The notes below the pieces were generated by a model. It was not told the origin of the DNA and made no database searches. It saw only the letters and a list, made by a program, of their open reading frames with translations. A DNA stretch of 64,000 nucleotides from Plantago ovata (lineage: Eukaryota > Streptophyta > Magnoliopsida > Lamiales > Plantaginaceae). The position numbers and the translations under genes were made by a program. The stretch spans positions 107,483,348 to 107,547,347 of the forward strand of contig CM051456.1 of assembly GCA_028274465.1 (NCBI GenBank), given 5' to 3'. Positions 24,338 to 35,350 of this stretch are shown here, one piece after another. Positions within the stretch are counted from its first letter, which is position 1. Each line of letters begins with the position of its first letter.

Positions 24338-24960
24338 TTTTTTTTGAAGAAGCAAATTATATTAATAATAGAGAACAAAAGAGTACATAAATTACAAAAG
24401 AGTAATTATAAAGTGCATAAGAGATGAGATGCAATGCACAATAAAATTCAATCCGAGAACTTAACCCAAACCATATAGAGCATAAAAGTATGTTCAACCC
24501 CCGAATCCTTAAGGCCGTACCAAAACCTAACCACCCTTTTCGTCTAGTATATCATATTACGAGCAAAATTTTCGTCTAGTATATCATATTACGAGCAAAA
24601 TGCCAAGAGTAGAAGGGGTGACGAATTGACAAACAACTCTAGTTAGGTCCAACAAAGTGGAATATCTTTCGTTGCAAGTTTAGGTAACTTAGCACGAAGA
24701 CGAAAGATGATAGATTTTATTGGGATACCAACCTTTCACCAAACGGACACTGACACATGATATCCCCATATGCGAAGGCAAGAACCCAAGAGGAGACACA
24801 CTACAACAAACACCAAACCACGGCAACATGGCCTACAAACCGCCCCACCAACCAAATATATGAGCACACAAAAGAAACAGGCAGGAAGCGCCCCAAAACA
24901 GCCCCACCAGGCCTCCAAAACTTACTGCCAACAAATGAGAGGGGATAAAAACCGATCTAG
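24338..24960 (-). mobile_element. Probable 5'-truncated LINE remnant, minus orientation
   Basis: The left edge is a T-run followed by GAAGAAGCAAATTATATTAA, which on the minus strand is a LINE-like 3' end with A-tail. A minus-strand open frame at 24918-24736 belongs to the same unit but carries no diagnostic domain. A 32-bp exact tandem duplication lies within it (24537-24600). Confidence 0.45.
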
Positions 24961-25103
24961 CAGCTTATAACCCTTCTTGATTCTTCCGTTCGACCTCGTC
25001 CAAGTCCACAGATTGATTTGAATTCTTTCAACAACCTCCGAAACCAAAAGAGAACTATTCTTGAAAAATACATTCTTTATCGCCACACATTCTTTATCGC
25101 GCG

Positions 25104-25850
25104 TTGGCATGCAGTAATTCAACCACATTTAACTTCAAACTTGATAGAGGCTATGGCTATATGTATATGATCATCAACACACATTCTTTATCTTCTAAGT
25201 CATACGAACCCACACTGGCTAATTATTGGAAAACACTGGAATCAAGAAGGACTGATGAAATAAATATTCATGGACATAAGTGTAAGGAATTTGAAAGTAT
25301 AGAGGCAAACTCACAAGGCGGGAAAAGATATGAGGAGCAAATGAAAGAAATAAAAGAGCGAAGTTCAGAGCGCCTTAGATGAGCACAACGGGCGAATTGG
25401 ACAAGGAAAGAGGGAGGCAGGGCGGCCTAGATCGTCTGGTTCATAAAGACCAGACACAGACGAGCAAGAATGGTACTAACAGAGTACTACAAGCCACAGT
25501 TGTTCGTCCTGTGAAATCATCAACCATAGGATCGATCTCAACGGTGGATGATGTATTCTTGGAGAGAAATTAACAAGGACGATAGCTGAGTCATTTCTTT
25601 GTAATTATCTTGTAGAAATTTTTGAATTATAGCCTAAGTTTAGAGTAGGTTAAATAGGGGGCTTTGTTCTTGTTTGATACTAGTAAGTTTTCATTCTTCA
25701 ATCAATAAAACCCAACGCACAAGTGTTTATAATTATGATTTCTTACAACTCGGTTTTTTTAACACTAATATAGGGATCGTGTGTTTATTTAATTATATTT
25801 CAAAACATGATCAAGTCTTTCGATCGAATGGTTTAAATGAAAACGGTTCC
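25104..25850 (+). other. Gene-like or retroelement 3' fragment, unassigned
   Basis: Plus-strand frames 25104-25382 and 25379-25573 are hydrophilic and overlap by 4 bases in different frames. They are followed by an AT-rich stretch with AATAAA at 25704-25709. The peptide contains VRPVKSSTIGSISTVDDVF, which looks like a coding C-terminus, but no family was recognised. It could be a gene 3' end or the tail of a degraded retroelement. Confidence 0.25.
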
Positions 25851-25899
25851 GACTTGTGAAAACTACAAATAATGTTCTTAATCATAAACTGGAATTGAC

Positions 25900-26094
25900 C
25901 ACCACGCCGCTACCACCACCACCTCCACCACCACGCCGCCACCATCACCACCACACCACCGCCACCACTACGCCGCCGCCACCACCACCACCGTACCACT
26001 ACGTTGTCCCCACCACCACCACGCCACCACCACCACCTATGCTTCTCCACGCCACCACCACCACCTCCGCTTCTCCACACCACCACCACCGCTG
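25900..26094. repeat. (CCA/CAC)n low-complexity tract
   Basis: About 190 bases made almost entirely of CCA/CAC/CGC triplets, translating as Pro/His/Thr-rich peptides in any frame. It is simple-sequence expansion; open frames across it are not evidence of a gene. Confidence 0.85.
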
Positions 26095-26098
26095 ACTC

Positions 26099-26185
26099 AA
26101 TTAGATCTACATTCTCTATTTTCAGATCTAATTTCTCTATTTTTAGATCTACTTTCTCTCTCTTCAGATCTACTTTCTCTCTCAT
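26099..26185. repeat. Short tandem repeat with AGATCTA core
   Basis: Four copies of a roughly 22-bp unit containing AGATCTA and TTTCTCT, directly after the CCA/CAC tract. Confidence 0.65.
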
Positions 26186-26204
26186 CTATCATTTTTCAGT
26201 GTTG

Positions 26205-26931
26205 TTTTAAGACTTGGGGTGTGGTTTTAAGACTGGATGGTATGGTTTTAAGACACTCTCATCTGAATATTGATATTTTTGAGCAATTCAACTCATAGTA
26301 TGTGGATTCGAGTTTTCACCTATTTGTTTACTTGTGTAAACGAAATAGTTTTCAATATCAATATTTTCCAGAAGTGTACGTTGATTATGTGTTCTTTGTG
26401 ATAGGATGAGAAAGATGATGAACTTGAATTTCAATTCGATAATGTGTTTTATCATGGATCCACTGTTGTTGTGGTTTTAATAGATTTTGGTGTGGTTTTA
26501 TATTTCATGTTGTTGTGGTTGTAATAACTATATAATACTACTGTGTTAGATTTGTCGAGTGTATGGTTTTAAGCTATATGTTGTGGTTATAAGTATCTTT
26601 CTTGTTGTTTTAAGAACTCATGTTAAGGCTCTAAATATATTTGATATAATTTTTAAATTCGGTTGCATGTTACTGTTCGGTTATAGCTTTAGCCTTTAAG
26701 GGAGTTCGGTGTGGTTTTAATTCACGTTGTTGTGGTTTTAAGAAATATATAATGCTACTGTGTTGGATTAGTTCTATGATTTTAATGTTACATGATGTTG
26801 TTATAAGTATTATTGTTGTGGTTTTAAGAATTCGTGTTAATGTTTCAATCATATTTGATATGTTTTTTAACTTCAGTTGCATGTTACTGTTGTATTATAG
26901 ATTTAAGATATTATGGTGTGGTTTTAATTTA
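26205..26931 (+). repeat. Array of GTGGTTTTAAG motifs with two ~215-bp tandem units
   Basis: The word TGGTTTTAAG or a close variant recurs many times in plus orientation. Two larger tandem units (about 26508-26724 and 26725-26931) share the same order of words: GTGGTTTTAAG, TACTGTGTTRGATT, GTTGTTATAAG, TTCRGTTGCATGTTACTGTT. A third unit resumes at 27809 after an insertion. Inverted copies of the motif lie at 28165-28325. Confidence 0.75.
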
Positions 26932-27799
26932 GACATAATATCATACACTACCCCTCCTATTGCACCACTTTGAATATGAAGCCTCCTTGTTCCCAGAATT
27001 ACATCCAACCCCAATAGTCGGATTTATGTTGATCGGCAGAAAACCCAAATTTCCGTTTGGGCAAAACAAACACGCCCTTAGCTCTTTTTTTTTCTTTCTA
27101 TTTTTTTTTATTCCCTTTTCTTTTTCTTTTATAATTTTCTTAGTCTTTTCTCTGTATTCTTCTTCTTTTTATCTTCTTCTTCTTTCTCATCTGCGGTGCT
27201 GGAAAAATTCCGACACCGGAGTTGTTTTACAGCTCCGAATGTAACAGTACATCTTCGATTTGGAGCTGTAATTAGCTCCTACAGCTCCGATTTGGAGCTG
27301 TAAACAACTCCTCACCGGAGCTGTAAACAACTCCTCACCGGAGCTGTAAAACAACTCCGATTTGGAGCTGTAAACAACTCCATTTGGAGCTGTTTTACAG
27401 TAATTTTAATTTGCTTTTTTTTTTTTTTTTTTTTTTTTAGTAATGTAGGACTTATTTTGAAATATAATATTTGTAGGGACTTGTTTTAAAATAAATTTTA
27501 GGACCATTTTGAAATATATTAAATTATGTAGGTTACTTTTGAAATATTTAGTTTTAATTTTGTAATAAATTAAAAATAAGGGTTCAATGTGTAATAATAA
27601 AAAATTTAAGCTGTTCAGCAAAAGTCAAAATTCCGACGAGGGCAAAATGGTACTTTTCTCGATTTAGAGCGTGAAAAGTCAAAGTCGTGGGGTTATATGT
27701 AATTAAAATTGAACAAGAAGGTGTTCAGTGCAAACTTGGGAATAACGAGGGGGCCGATGTAATTTTGTTGAACAAAAAGGTGTTGTATGTAATAGACCC
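26932..27799 (+). mobile_element. Mutator-like non-autonomous element, 9-bp target duplication
   Basis: An 868-bp insertion interrupts the tandem array. The sequence TTTAATTTA lies on both sides (26923-26931 and 27800-27808), and the neighbouring array unit at about 26710-26745 shows the uninterrupted order. The termini are imperfect inverted repeats sharing CATACA..ACC. The interior has a long polypyrimidine tract (27082-27190), GGAGCT palindromes (27230-27395), a T22 run and an AT-rich body. A 9-bp duplication is typical of Mutator-like elements. There is no transposase. Confidence 0.7.
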
Positions 27800-27808
27800 T
27801 TTAATTTA

Positions 27809-28130
27809 TGTTGTTGTAGTTTTAAGAAATATATAATGTTGATATGTTGGATTTGTCCATTGTATGGCTTTAAGGGGACATGGTGTGATTATAATTATAT
27901 ATGTTGTGATTTTAACGAGCGTTGGTATGGATTTAAGCAGGTGATGACAATACCAATTGAGTTTGATGAAGAAAAGGCAAGAAGAAAAAGTTCTCCAACA
28001 AGTTTATTTGAAGAAAAAAAAGCACGGAATGTTTTAACATTGTAATGATTATTTTGTTTTAAGGAACTTATTGTAAACTTGTTCATTGATGTTTTAATGG
28101 CAATTCTCAAATTCTTAGACTTGTTTAATA
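27809..28130 (+). other. Third array unit followed by a short exon-like segment
   Basis: 27809-27945 continues the array. After a TTTAAGCAG acceptor-like site, a lysine-rich frame runs to a stop at 28045 (contains FDEEKARRKSSPTS and FEEKKARNVLTL). It looks like the last exon of a gene or transposon ORF but matches nothing recognised. Confidence 0.3.
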
Positions 28131-28164
28131 GTAAAAAAATTTATTTGTGAGCAATTTTGAATTG

Positions 28165-28325
28165 TCGCTTAAAACTATAAAAAACTATCTTAAAACCACA
28201 ACATATTTTCTTAAAACCATCACATCATATCTTAAAACCACACCAAATGACGTAAAAACCGTAACAAAAAATTTCAATATTAAAACTTAAAACCATACCA
28301 TAACTCCTTAAAACCATACCACGAG
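28165..28325 (-). repeat. Inverted array of CTTAAAACCAYA motifs
   Basis: About seven copies of the complement of the TGGTTTTAAG motif. Together with 26205-26931 and 27809-27945 they give direct motifs on the left and inverted motifs on the right. This resembles the subterminal transposase-binding repeats of CACTA or hAT elements. Confidence 0.6.
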
Positions 28326-28329
28326 TGGT

Positions 28330-31300
28330 CTAACTGGTCGGGCAGACCAAGTAAGCTAAAAAATCAGGCATTTCCATTGATTTAGGAAAGACTGACTTCT
28401 CCCTATACTTTAGTTGAATACATACATCATTTTTATCATTTTTTTAAAGGGAAAAGTTATATAAAAATGTAAAAGTTTGAATAGTTACAATAATAATAAT
28501 TAATGAGGTACATACATCATTCTACTTGGAATATTTATATTTACTGGAGTATTTAGTACTAAGAACATGCTTTACATACAAGTTGGATGGTTTCTGCAAT
28601 AAGTCAAACAATAGTAACAGTATTCTAAAGAGAAAAAAAAAAAACAATAGTAACAGTAACAGTAGCTCTAAATTAAACGCAACGTAACTAATTAGCTAGC
28701 TAATTCATTTTTATTTTTTTCCTTTTCCTTTTAAAACGGCAAAAAAATAATTCATAAGAGAACCAAATACAACAAAGTTGTGCAAAAGATTTGATTTGCA
28801 CACAAAATGGTCCAAGCCCCCACCACCAAACTTTTACAGTAATCCCATAGATGCTAATCACCCAATAATAGTGATGAAATGAGATTACTCATTCTTTTCT
28901 TTCTTTGCGCCTAGTATGTCTCTTCACTAGCGAATTGTCTAGGGTTTCAAGTGTTGTGGATGTCCGATCCGGTTGGTTTAAACTTCAAAATATAATGAGT
29001 CTTAGGATGAGCAAACACATAGAAGACTATCTAGCAGGGATGTTAAATACTTAAAATTTTAAAATAGTTAGTATCTAAATATTTGTTAAGTAGTCTAAAT
29101 TAACGTACTTGCTAGATTAATTCAAAGTCAAACATACATAGACTAAAAAAAATCAACAAAATCAAAAGGGAAACTTTAGCAGGGACGGAGAAAAAAGGTT
29201 TGCTAAAGAATTCTTAAAGCCTATTTTGGATAAATTTTTAGAACAATTAGCTTGCCATTTGTTAAATACTTAGATAGTGACTTGTATAGGATGTTAGGTT
29301 TTTTCTTGAAAATTTATCTTTGAAGAATCTTTCAAGCAAGGAGACTCCATGAGAAAAGAGATCAAGATTGATGACCAGATCAAGATGCATCAAGTCCAAT
29401 ATCTCAGAAATACCTCATAAAGCATATATTTTGATACCTCCCTAAAAAAGAGAAGACCTAAAAAGGTTTCTGAAGATAATAGCACAGTATGCGAGAGATG
29501 ACATTTCTTGATACAACTATGTGAATAGTCTCAGATTTATGAGTCACACATTCTCTCTAAAGAGACACACTGAACAAGTGATGCTCTTTGAATGCTTACT
29601 AGCTGTTGTCTATATGAATATATGAATAGTACAATACATTTAATGCATCTGAGCATACGAACTTGCTATTTCATAACAAAATGGTTCAAGAAACAATTTC
29701 AATGGTGAAAAATAACGTGATAGAGATTTGAATTTTCATTCCAACGGAATCAAAATTCAAACGACACATTTTGTCACTACAAATGCGAGGACCTTGAAGA
29801 TGAAAAATACACCTTATACACCAACACAACCTCGAACAAGAACTCATTCTTACCTTTAAACCTTCAAGTTGAAGCTCTCAGAAAGTCTATTTTAGTTGCA
29901 ACTAGCTTGCTCTACGATCTAAGTTCTTGGTGCCAAACTTACAAATACTTTGTAAATGAATTGAACAGCTGATCTTAAGTGGCGACCATAATCAGTGTTC
30001 ATTCCCAGAACAAGTAGATGTCTTGTTGCAAGGAAGATCACACTTACTCTTAAACAAGTGTTGCTACTTTGAACAAGAGTAGAATTATATTGTTGATCAT
30101 ACAAGAAATTGTAAACTCTAAGTAGAAAATAACTCATAATGTAACATCTAACTTTAAATCACACTCGACGTGTAACAAAGGATAAGAAAATGATAGAGTA
30201 TTTGATAAAATCATATTATGAAAATATATAGAACCTATATTTTCATAATATAATTTTATGACATATTTTATCACTATAGTTTAAGAGTAATTGGGAGTCA
30301 AAGTTTAAAGTTGTTGATCGAAAAAAGTTAAATTGACTAATCTCTACTTAGACAAAGGGAGTATAACTAAACGAATTAGTATTGAATTATAGTGACCTGA
30401 ACTGAACTAAATTAAAAATTCTTGTAAGTTGAATCGTACATATAGTTATACTTCCTTCGTCCCGGTCAAAGCTTCCAATTTAATTTTGTTGACCGTTTTT
30501 TTGGACGCAAATTAATTCTAGGGTCCATAACTTTTTAAGGACAGTTAATGGCTCTAATTATATAAACAACCCCACTAGATTAACAATTACATTTTAATCC
30601 AAAATTATATTTTGTGTTGACCAGCCAAAATTAAATTTTGCAAACAAACAAGGCCTTAAAAGAAACAAAAAAACATACCTAAACAAAAAAGAATTTTTTT
30701 TTTTACTTTTTTTTCCTTTTTCCTTAAAGTTACATTTTATTTTATCTTTATTCTTTAATCTTTTATTTTTTTTTAATTTTACCTCTGATCGGAGCTCGGT
30801 GTGTGAGAGGTCCAGATTAAAATAAAATTGGGACAATAAATAGGACCCTGAAATCACAAAATTGATTAGTAAAATGATTAAATTCACTAAGACGGCACCA
30901 CCACTTTACCTGTACACACACGATAAAAGGAATATTCTAAGGCCTATTTTTCCAAAAAGAAGCTATTTTTCTGTTAGTTACTTACCATGTACTGTAATAT
31001 TTCTTGTGAATAATTGTTAAATCAGTACTAGTTGTTAAATCAGTACTAGTTTGGATGTTTATATATAAACTTAAAATATGTGTTTTTATGTAAATTTGTT
31101 TTAAATTTTTTAAATCAAAAATTTTAAGGTATATTTGGTAGTTAAAATTGAATTTTGATAGTCAACCTAAAAATGGATTAGAATTGTTGTGTCACTAGTT
31201 GTCTAATTTTAATATTTTCAATCTAATGGAGTTTAAAATAATATGGATACCACTAAAAACCCCCTAAAATATAATTTTTTCTTAATTCTAAATTACGAAT

Positions 31301-31600
31301 TGAAAAAAAAGCGGAAAAAATATATTTAAAAAGTATACTATTTATACTTTTTTAATATAATTTTATTATTTTTGTTTTCGATATGATATAAAAGTAATTT
31401 ATGGTCGAAAAAAGTTAACAAAACTAAATCTAAATGGGAATCTTTTTTGAACATGAGTAATTACATGTGTTCGCACGCTAACTAACAAGGTAATTTGCAT
31501 GTTCACACACTAACTAACAAGATTATTTACATGCTCGTTGACAAAGTAATTAACTAACAGATTTAATACAATTTGCACTAATCACCAAGCTTGGAATAGT
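28330..31600. other. Gene-free repeat-poor AT-rich region
   Basis: No supported gene. It contains a 38-bp-arm hairpin at 30191-30273, a fragment of the polypyrimidine/GGAGCT family near 30640-30815, an 18-bp tandem duplication (TTGTTAAATCAGTACTAG, 31014-31049) and weathered sequence at 29290-30150 that could be retroelement remains. Confidence 0.4.
30191..30273. repeat. Long imperfect hairpin (foldback)
   Basis: Arms of about 38 bp (30191-30228 and 30236-30273) around a 7-base loop TAGAACC. The inner 14 bp (ATTATGAAAATATA) are perfectly paired. It may be a very small foldback MITE; no target duplication was assigned. Confidence 0.6.
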
Positions 31601-31881
31601 ACCTGACCAGATCAGTGTATATGTATGCGTTTGTTTTGTGTACAGGACCTACAGGTATTCAAACGACTAGGCAAACATAGTGGGTGCTGTATCCTGATTC
31701 CAGAAAAGGATATCTGGTATTCTGTACGTACCAGATCTACAATAAACATGACAGAAGAGTTCTCTTTCCGAAAGACTGGTACGTACTAAATAGTTGCATT
31801 GAACAGATCACCCAATCTTATTGTATTCTCCTTAATTTGCAGCAATGTCTTTACTTATTGCATTCTCCTTAATTTGCAGCA

Positions 31882-34006
31882 ATGGAGTGGACAAATGTGC
31901 TGCAGAAATACGCGTTTTTCATTATGCAAGATTATCTAACAAACGTCTGGGGAATTAGTTTTACACATGCTGCTATGATTCTGAACATGTGGGAAGGAAT
32001 TCAACGGGTATTGCCTGTCATCTTCCTCTACCTCGTCGATGAGTTTTTTGGTGTTCATTGGACGGTCATCGCCCTCTCTACTCTAGTTAACTGCATCGTA
32101 AGTTAATTCTTCTTAATTCTTATATAGTATGCGCGAGTTTAATGAATTGAAGTACTGGTATACAATTTGACTTTACATTTTGCTGCAGGGCCTTGCCTTT
32201 GTTGCTATGTCAACACCTCCTGTTCTGGCCAACTTGACAGGAACGTGTAAACAATACAAGTCGGAATGTATTGGACCTACGCAAAAGAGTCTATTTTACA
32301 TTGGAATGGCACTCATAGCCATGGGACAAGCTGGTCGCAAAGTTAATAAAATTCTGCTCTCTAAGGACAAGGCGGGTAAACAAGAACCATCTCTAAAAGA
32401 CGGGGTTGAACAGGAATCATCTCCAAAAGAAGGAGGTGAACAAGAACCATCTCTAAAAGACGGGGTTGAACAAGAATCATCTCCAAAAGAAGGGGGTGAA
32501 CAACAACCATCTCTAAAAGACGGGGTTGAACAAGAATCATCTCCAAAAGGAGGAGGTGAACAACAACCATCTCTAAAAGACGGGGTTGAACAAGAATCAT
32601 CTCCAAAAGAAGGGGGTGAACAAGATTCAGATTCAGAAGAGTGTAAACGTTTCTGTGTAAAATTAGTACCTATATTTCTGATAATTACGCCAAGAATTTT
32701 AGCTGTTGCACTTCCAAACGTCTCTGCCTGGTCTGTGCGATTTGGAATACCAGCAATTTGCACTCTCATAGCAACATGCCTTTTCTTGACTGGTTTGAGT
32801 TCATTCGTTACAAAGCAGAAAAGGACCAGTAGTCCTATAACTACGTTGATGAGGGTGTTGGTAGCATCCATATCCAAGATAACTCGGCCATACCCAGATG
32901 TAACCGAGCTTTATATGCGACATGACAGCGAAGCACTGGGACATACACAAACTCGTCGTCTCAGGTTAGTAGTTACAGGGTTGTACGTTGACCCCTTGTT
33001 CTTGCACGAGCTTCAATACCTCAGCCATTTTTTCTTGTTATTTTCTATACTCTCTCCATCTCGACCATTTGATATTTTTCATTGTTAATTAAGGTTCCTG
33101 GAGAAGGCTGCCATTCAAACCTCAGATAATGAACAGGAGAATAGATGGAAACTGTGCTCTTTATCAGAAGTAGAGGAAATCAAATTAGCTATTCGGTTGA
33201 TACCACTATGGATTCCGTTCATAACTTGTGGAATTGTTCATGCTATTGGGAGAACATACTTTGTAGAACAAGCAACTCACTTGAGATCACCCCGGCATTT
33301 CACCGTTCCAGCATTTCTGATCCTCATGGAGCTCAACACAGCGTCTGGGAAGAAATCGAAACAATTTGTAAACTTTATACTCAACTCCGCTGGAATCCAT
33401 ATTACCAAGTTCAATATAGCATATAGTATGCTCGTCTCAGTATTATGTTGTATAACTGCTGCGAAAATTGAGATTCGGAGATTGAATGTAGTTAGAAGTC
33501 ATGGTTTACTTGACAATCCAGATGCAGATATCCCTATGAGTGTGTTTTGGATGATTTTACCATTTTGGCTGTTTACTTCACTTGATCCAGCTCTGGAAGT
33601 TGATATCCAAACGTTCTTCGAAGAAGAGGCACCCAAGGCTGCGAAAAACTACTTTGGCCTCTTCACTGATGCAGTGTTCGGGTTTGGATACATGCTTAGC
33701 GTGCTTTCAGTTCACGTTGTTGGCCAACTGAGTGGAAGAGGAGGGAAACCAAGCTGGTTTCAGTTTACATTAAATAGGAGTCGCCTGGACAAGTATTATT
33801 GGGTACTCGCAGTTTTGAGCTCTGTGAATCTAATCGCATTTGTATTGGCAACTTGCTTTTTTCGAGGTAAGCCGATTTGGGAGGACAAGTCTGAAGATCC
33901 TCCAGAAACTGAACAACAGGAGGAGGGAAAGGGCATGCCTGAAAATCCTATAACTGAACCAAAGGAGGTCACTGAAGCACACAAGGACAGACATGAAGTT
34001 TCATAA
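31882..34006 (+). CDS. NRT1/PTR family (NPF5-like) transporter with an internal coding minisatellite
   Basis: Exons are 31882-32097, 32189-32964 and 33094-34006, with GT-AG introns, giving 634 aa. NPF proteins are proton-coupled transporters for nitrate, peptides, hormones or glucosides across membranes. Landmarks include YLTNVWGISFTHAA, GLAFVAMSTPP, WSVRFGIPAICT, the linker NRWKLCSLSEVEEIKLAIRL, HGLLDNPDADIPMSVFW and PSWFQFTLNRSRLDKYYWVL. Two oddities stand out. The N-terminus starts inside the usual first helix, so the ExxE[R/K] proton-coupling motif is absent. Four exact-period 60-bp units (32381-32620) insert 80 hydrophilic residues (PSLKDGVEQ/SSPKEGG type) in a cytosolic loop. The start follows a duplicated acceptor-like site, so a further upstream exon is possible. 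The substrate cannot be predicted. Confidence 0.85.
32381..32620 (+). repeat. 60-bp in-frame minisatellite, four units
   Basis: Four consecutive 60-bp units, nearly identical, each coding 20 residues of the type Q-[EQ]-PSLKDGVEQ-ESSPKEGG-E. All differences between units are single substitutions, which indicates recent expansion. The frame is kept. Confidence 0.95.
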
Positions 34007-34387
34007 GGGCACCCTTATGAGAACCCATGAACTGATCATCCTATTTACCTAGTCTGCTCTGCCTGCTTATGGGCTAGTTTATTTTACTATTATGAATTGA
34101 ATTATTTTCACCTTTCAATCTAGTAATATATTAGACCTTCCATTTTATTTTATAAAATCAGTATAATTAAGAAAATCAAAAGAATATCATCATATACAAC
34201 CCAAGATCAACATTACACCAACGAATCACAAAGCCAAAGAGTTCACAGAAGAAATTAGACACCCCAACAACGCCCATGGTCAGATACGAATAATACCTGG
34301 AATACAGCCTTCAACACCATCTCGTGGTGGAGCAACATTACATCACCTCTCATGGCGACAAATATAGCTTCTTGCTGTCTTCATGAC

Positions 34388-35323
34388 TTAATTGTTGTCA
34401 TGACCAACATCCCTTTTCTTAGGGCTTGCACTAGAACTTGATGATCCGTCTTGAGCACCAGATTGGATGAGGTTAGACAAACCATTCCCGAGTGATTTCC
34501 AAAAGCTGGATTGCCTTGATATAGACGGATGCAAATTGGCTGTGCTTCTTTCAGAGGGAAGCTCAACTTCCCTTGCGGAAGCAGCATCCAGATCAGAGAA
34601 TCTAATGGCTCCTAGTATTCGTTCAGGTAACTCTGAGTCAGTCTGACCCTCGATAAGAAATGCCAAATCAACAGTGAGTGTCTTCAAGTATCCAAATGCA
34701 AGATGGACAATTGCATTCGCAACCATTGAAGAGCCGACATCTATATCAACCTCTATAAAGTTTTCTCCCATATGATACGTGCAGGTTAGTGCCCGTCCAA
34801 TGACGCATATAGCCTGCTCCCCTACTGCTTTTCTCACTAACCATGGGCCCTTGACTATATTAGCAATCAGTTTTAGTCGTGATTTCTTGAAGTTTTCATC
34901 ACCTTTTAAGAACCGCGATACCAATGAATCCTCAGAGAAAGGTTCAACAGCCACAAAATATGCAACAGCACTATAATTCTCTTTAGATGGCAGTTGTAGA
35001 TTGACAGCCCAAACAAAGGGCTTCCGGTTATCCGAACACTGATCTTCAAGAGCTCTTCGCACACGATGTTTTGGATTATTTAACAGCTCTGAAATCTTTG
35101 TATCTCCTTTTACCCAGTCAAAACCTAAAGGCTTCAGTAGATAGTCACCACCACGGATCTTAACTTTTGTTTTCAGGTAGTCCGGACCTCTCAAGAGGAA
35201 AGCGTCTCCAGGGGGTGAAGCCCAACCGTTAGAACAGTTGTTCGGCTCACGAAGTGGAACTGCACCTTCCGATTTCACTCTCTCTATCCAATCACAATCC
35301 TCATTTCGCTCCATGTCTTCCAT
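34388..35323 (-). CDS. DUF1336 / ENHANCED DISEASE RESISTANCE 2-like C-terminal domain protein
   Basis: A single coding exon of 311 aa. It has DUF1336 landmarks in order: NGWASPPGDAFLLRGPDYLK near the N-terminus, KPLGFDWVKGD, KPFVWAVNLQLP, NYSAVAYFV, SRFLKGDENFKKSRLKLIAN, IVKGPWLVRKAVGEQA, and VDIDVGSSMVANAIVHLAFG. Full EDR2 proteins also carry PH and START domains; these are absent, so this belongs to the short DUF1336-only group (about 300-400 aa) whose role is undefined. The C-terminus is Ser-rich with a KKR cluster. A second in-frame Met is at residue 4. A leader intron is likely, with donor at about 35898 (AAAGGTGAG) and acceptor at about 35351. It converges on the NPF gene with only 381 bp between stop codons. 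Confidence 0.88.
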   Translation of the reverse strand: MEDMERNEDCDWIERVKSEGAVPLREPNNCSNGWASPPGDAFLLRGPDYLKTKVKIRGGDYLLKPLGFDWVKGDTKISELLNNPKHRVRRALEDQCSDNRKPFVWAVNLQLPSKENYSAVAYFVAVEPFSEDSLVSRFLKGDENFKKSRLKLIANIVKGPWLVRKAVGEQAICVIGRALTCTYHMGENFIEVDIDVGSSMVANAIVHLAFGYLKTLTVDLAFLIEGQTDSELPERILGAIRFSDLDAASAREVELPSERSTANLHPSISRQSSFWKSLGNGLSNLIQSGAQDGSSSSSASPKKRDVGHDNN

Positions 35324-35350
35324 ATAATATCACCGGTCCAAGAATTGTTG

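Noticed and set aside
25856..26210. Proline/histidine/glycine-rich open frames on both strands
   Set aside because: They are translations of a CCA/CAC simple repeat.
29290..30143. Possible solo LTR (TGTTAG...TAACA)
   Set aside because: Flanking five bases do not match and no primer-binding or polypurine site was seen.
32296..32877. 193-codon antisense frame over the NPF minisatellite
   Set aside because: It exists because the 60-bp period keeps all frames open; no family resemblance.
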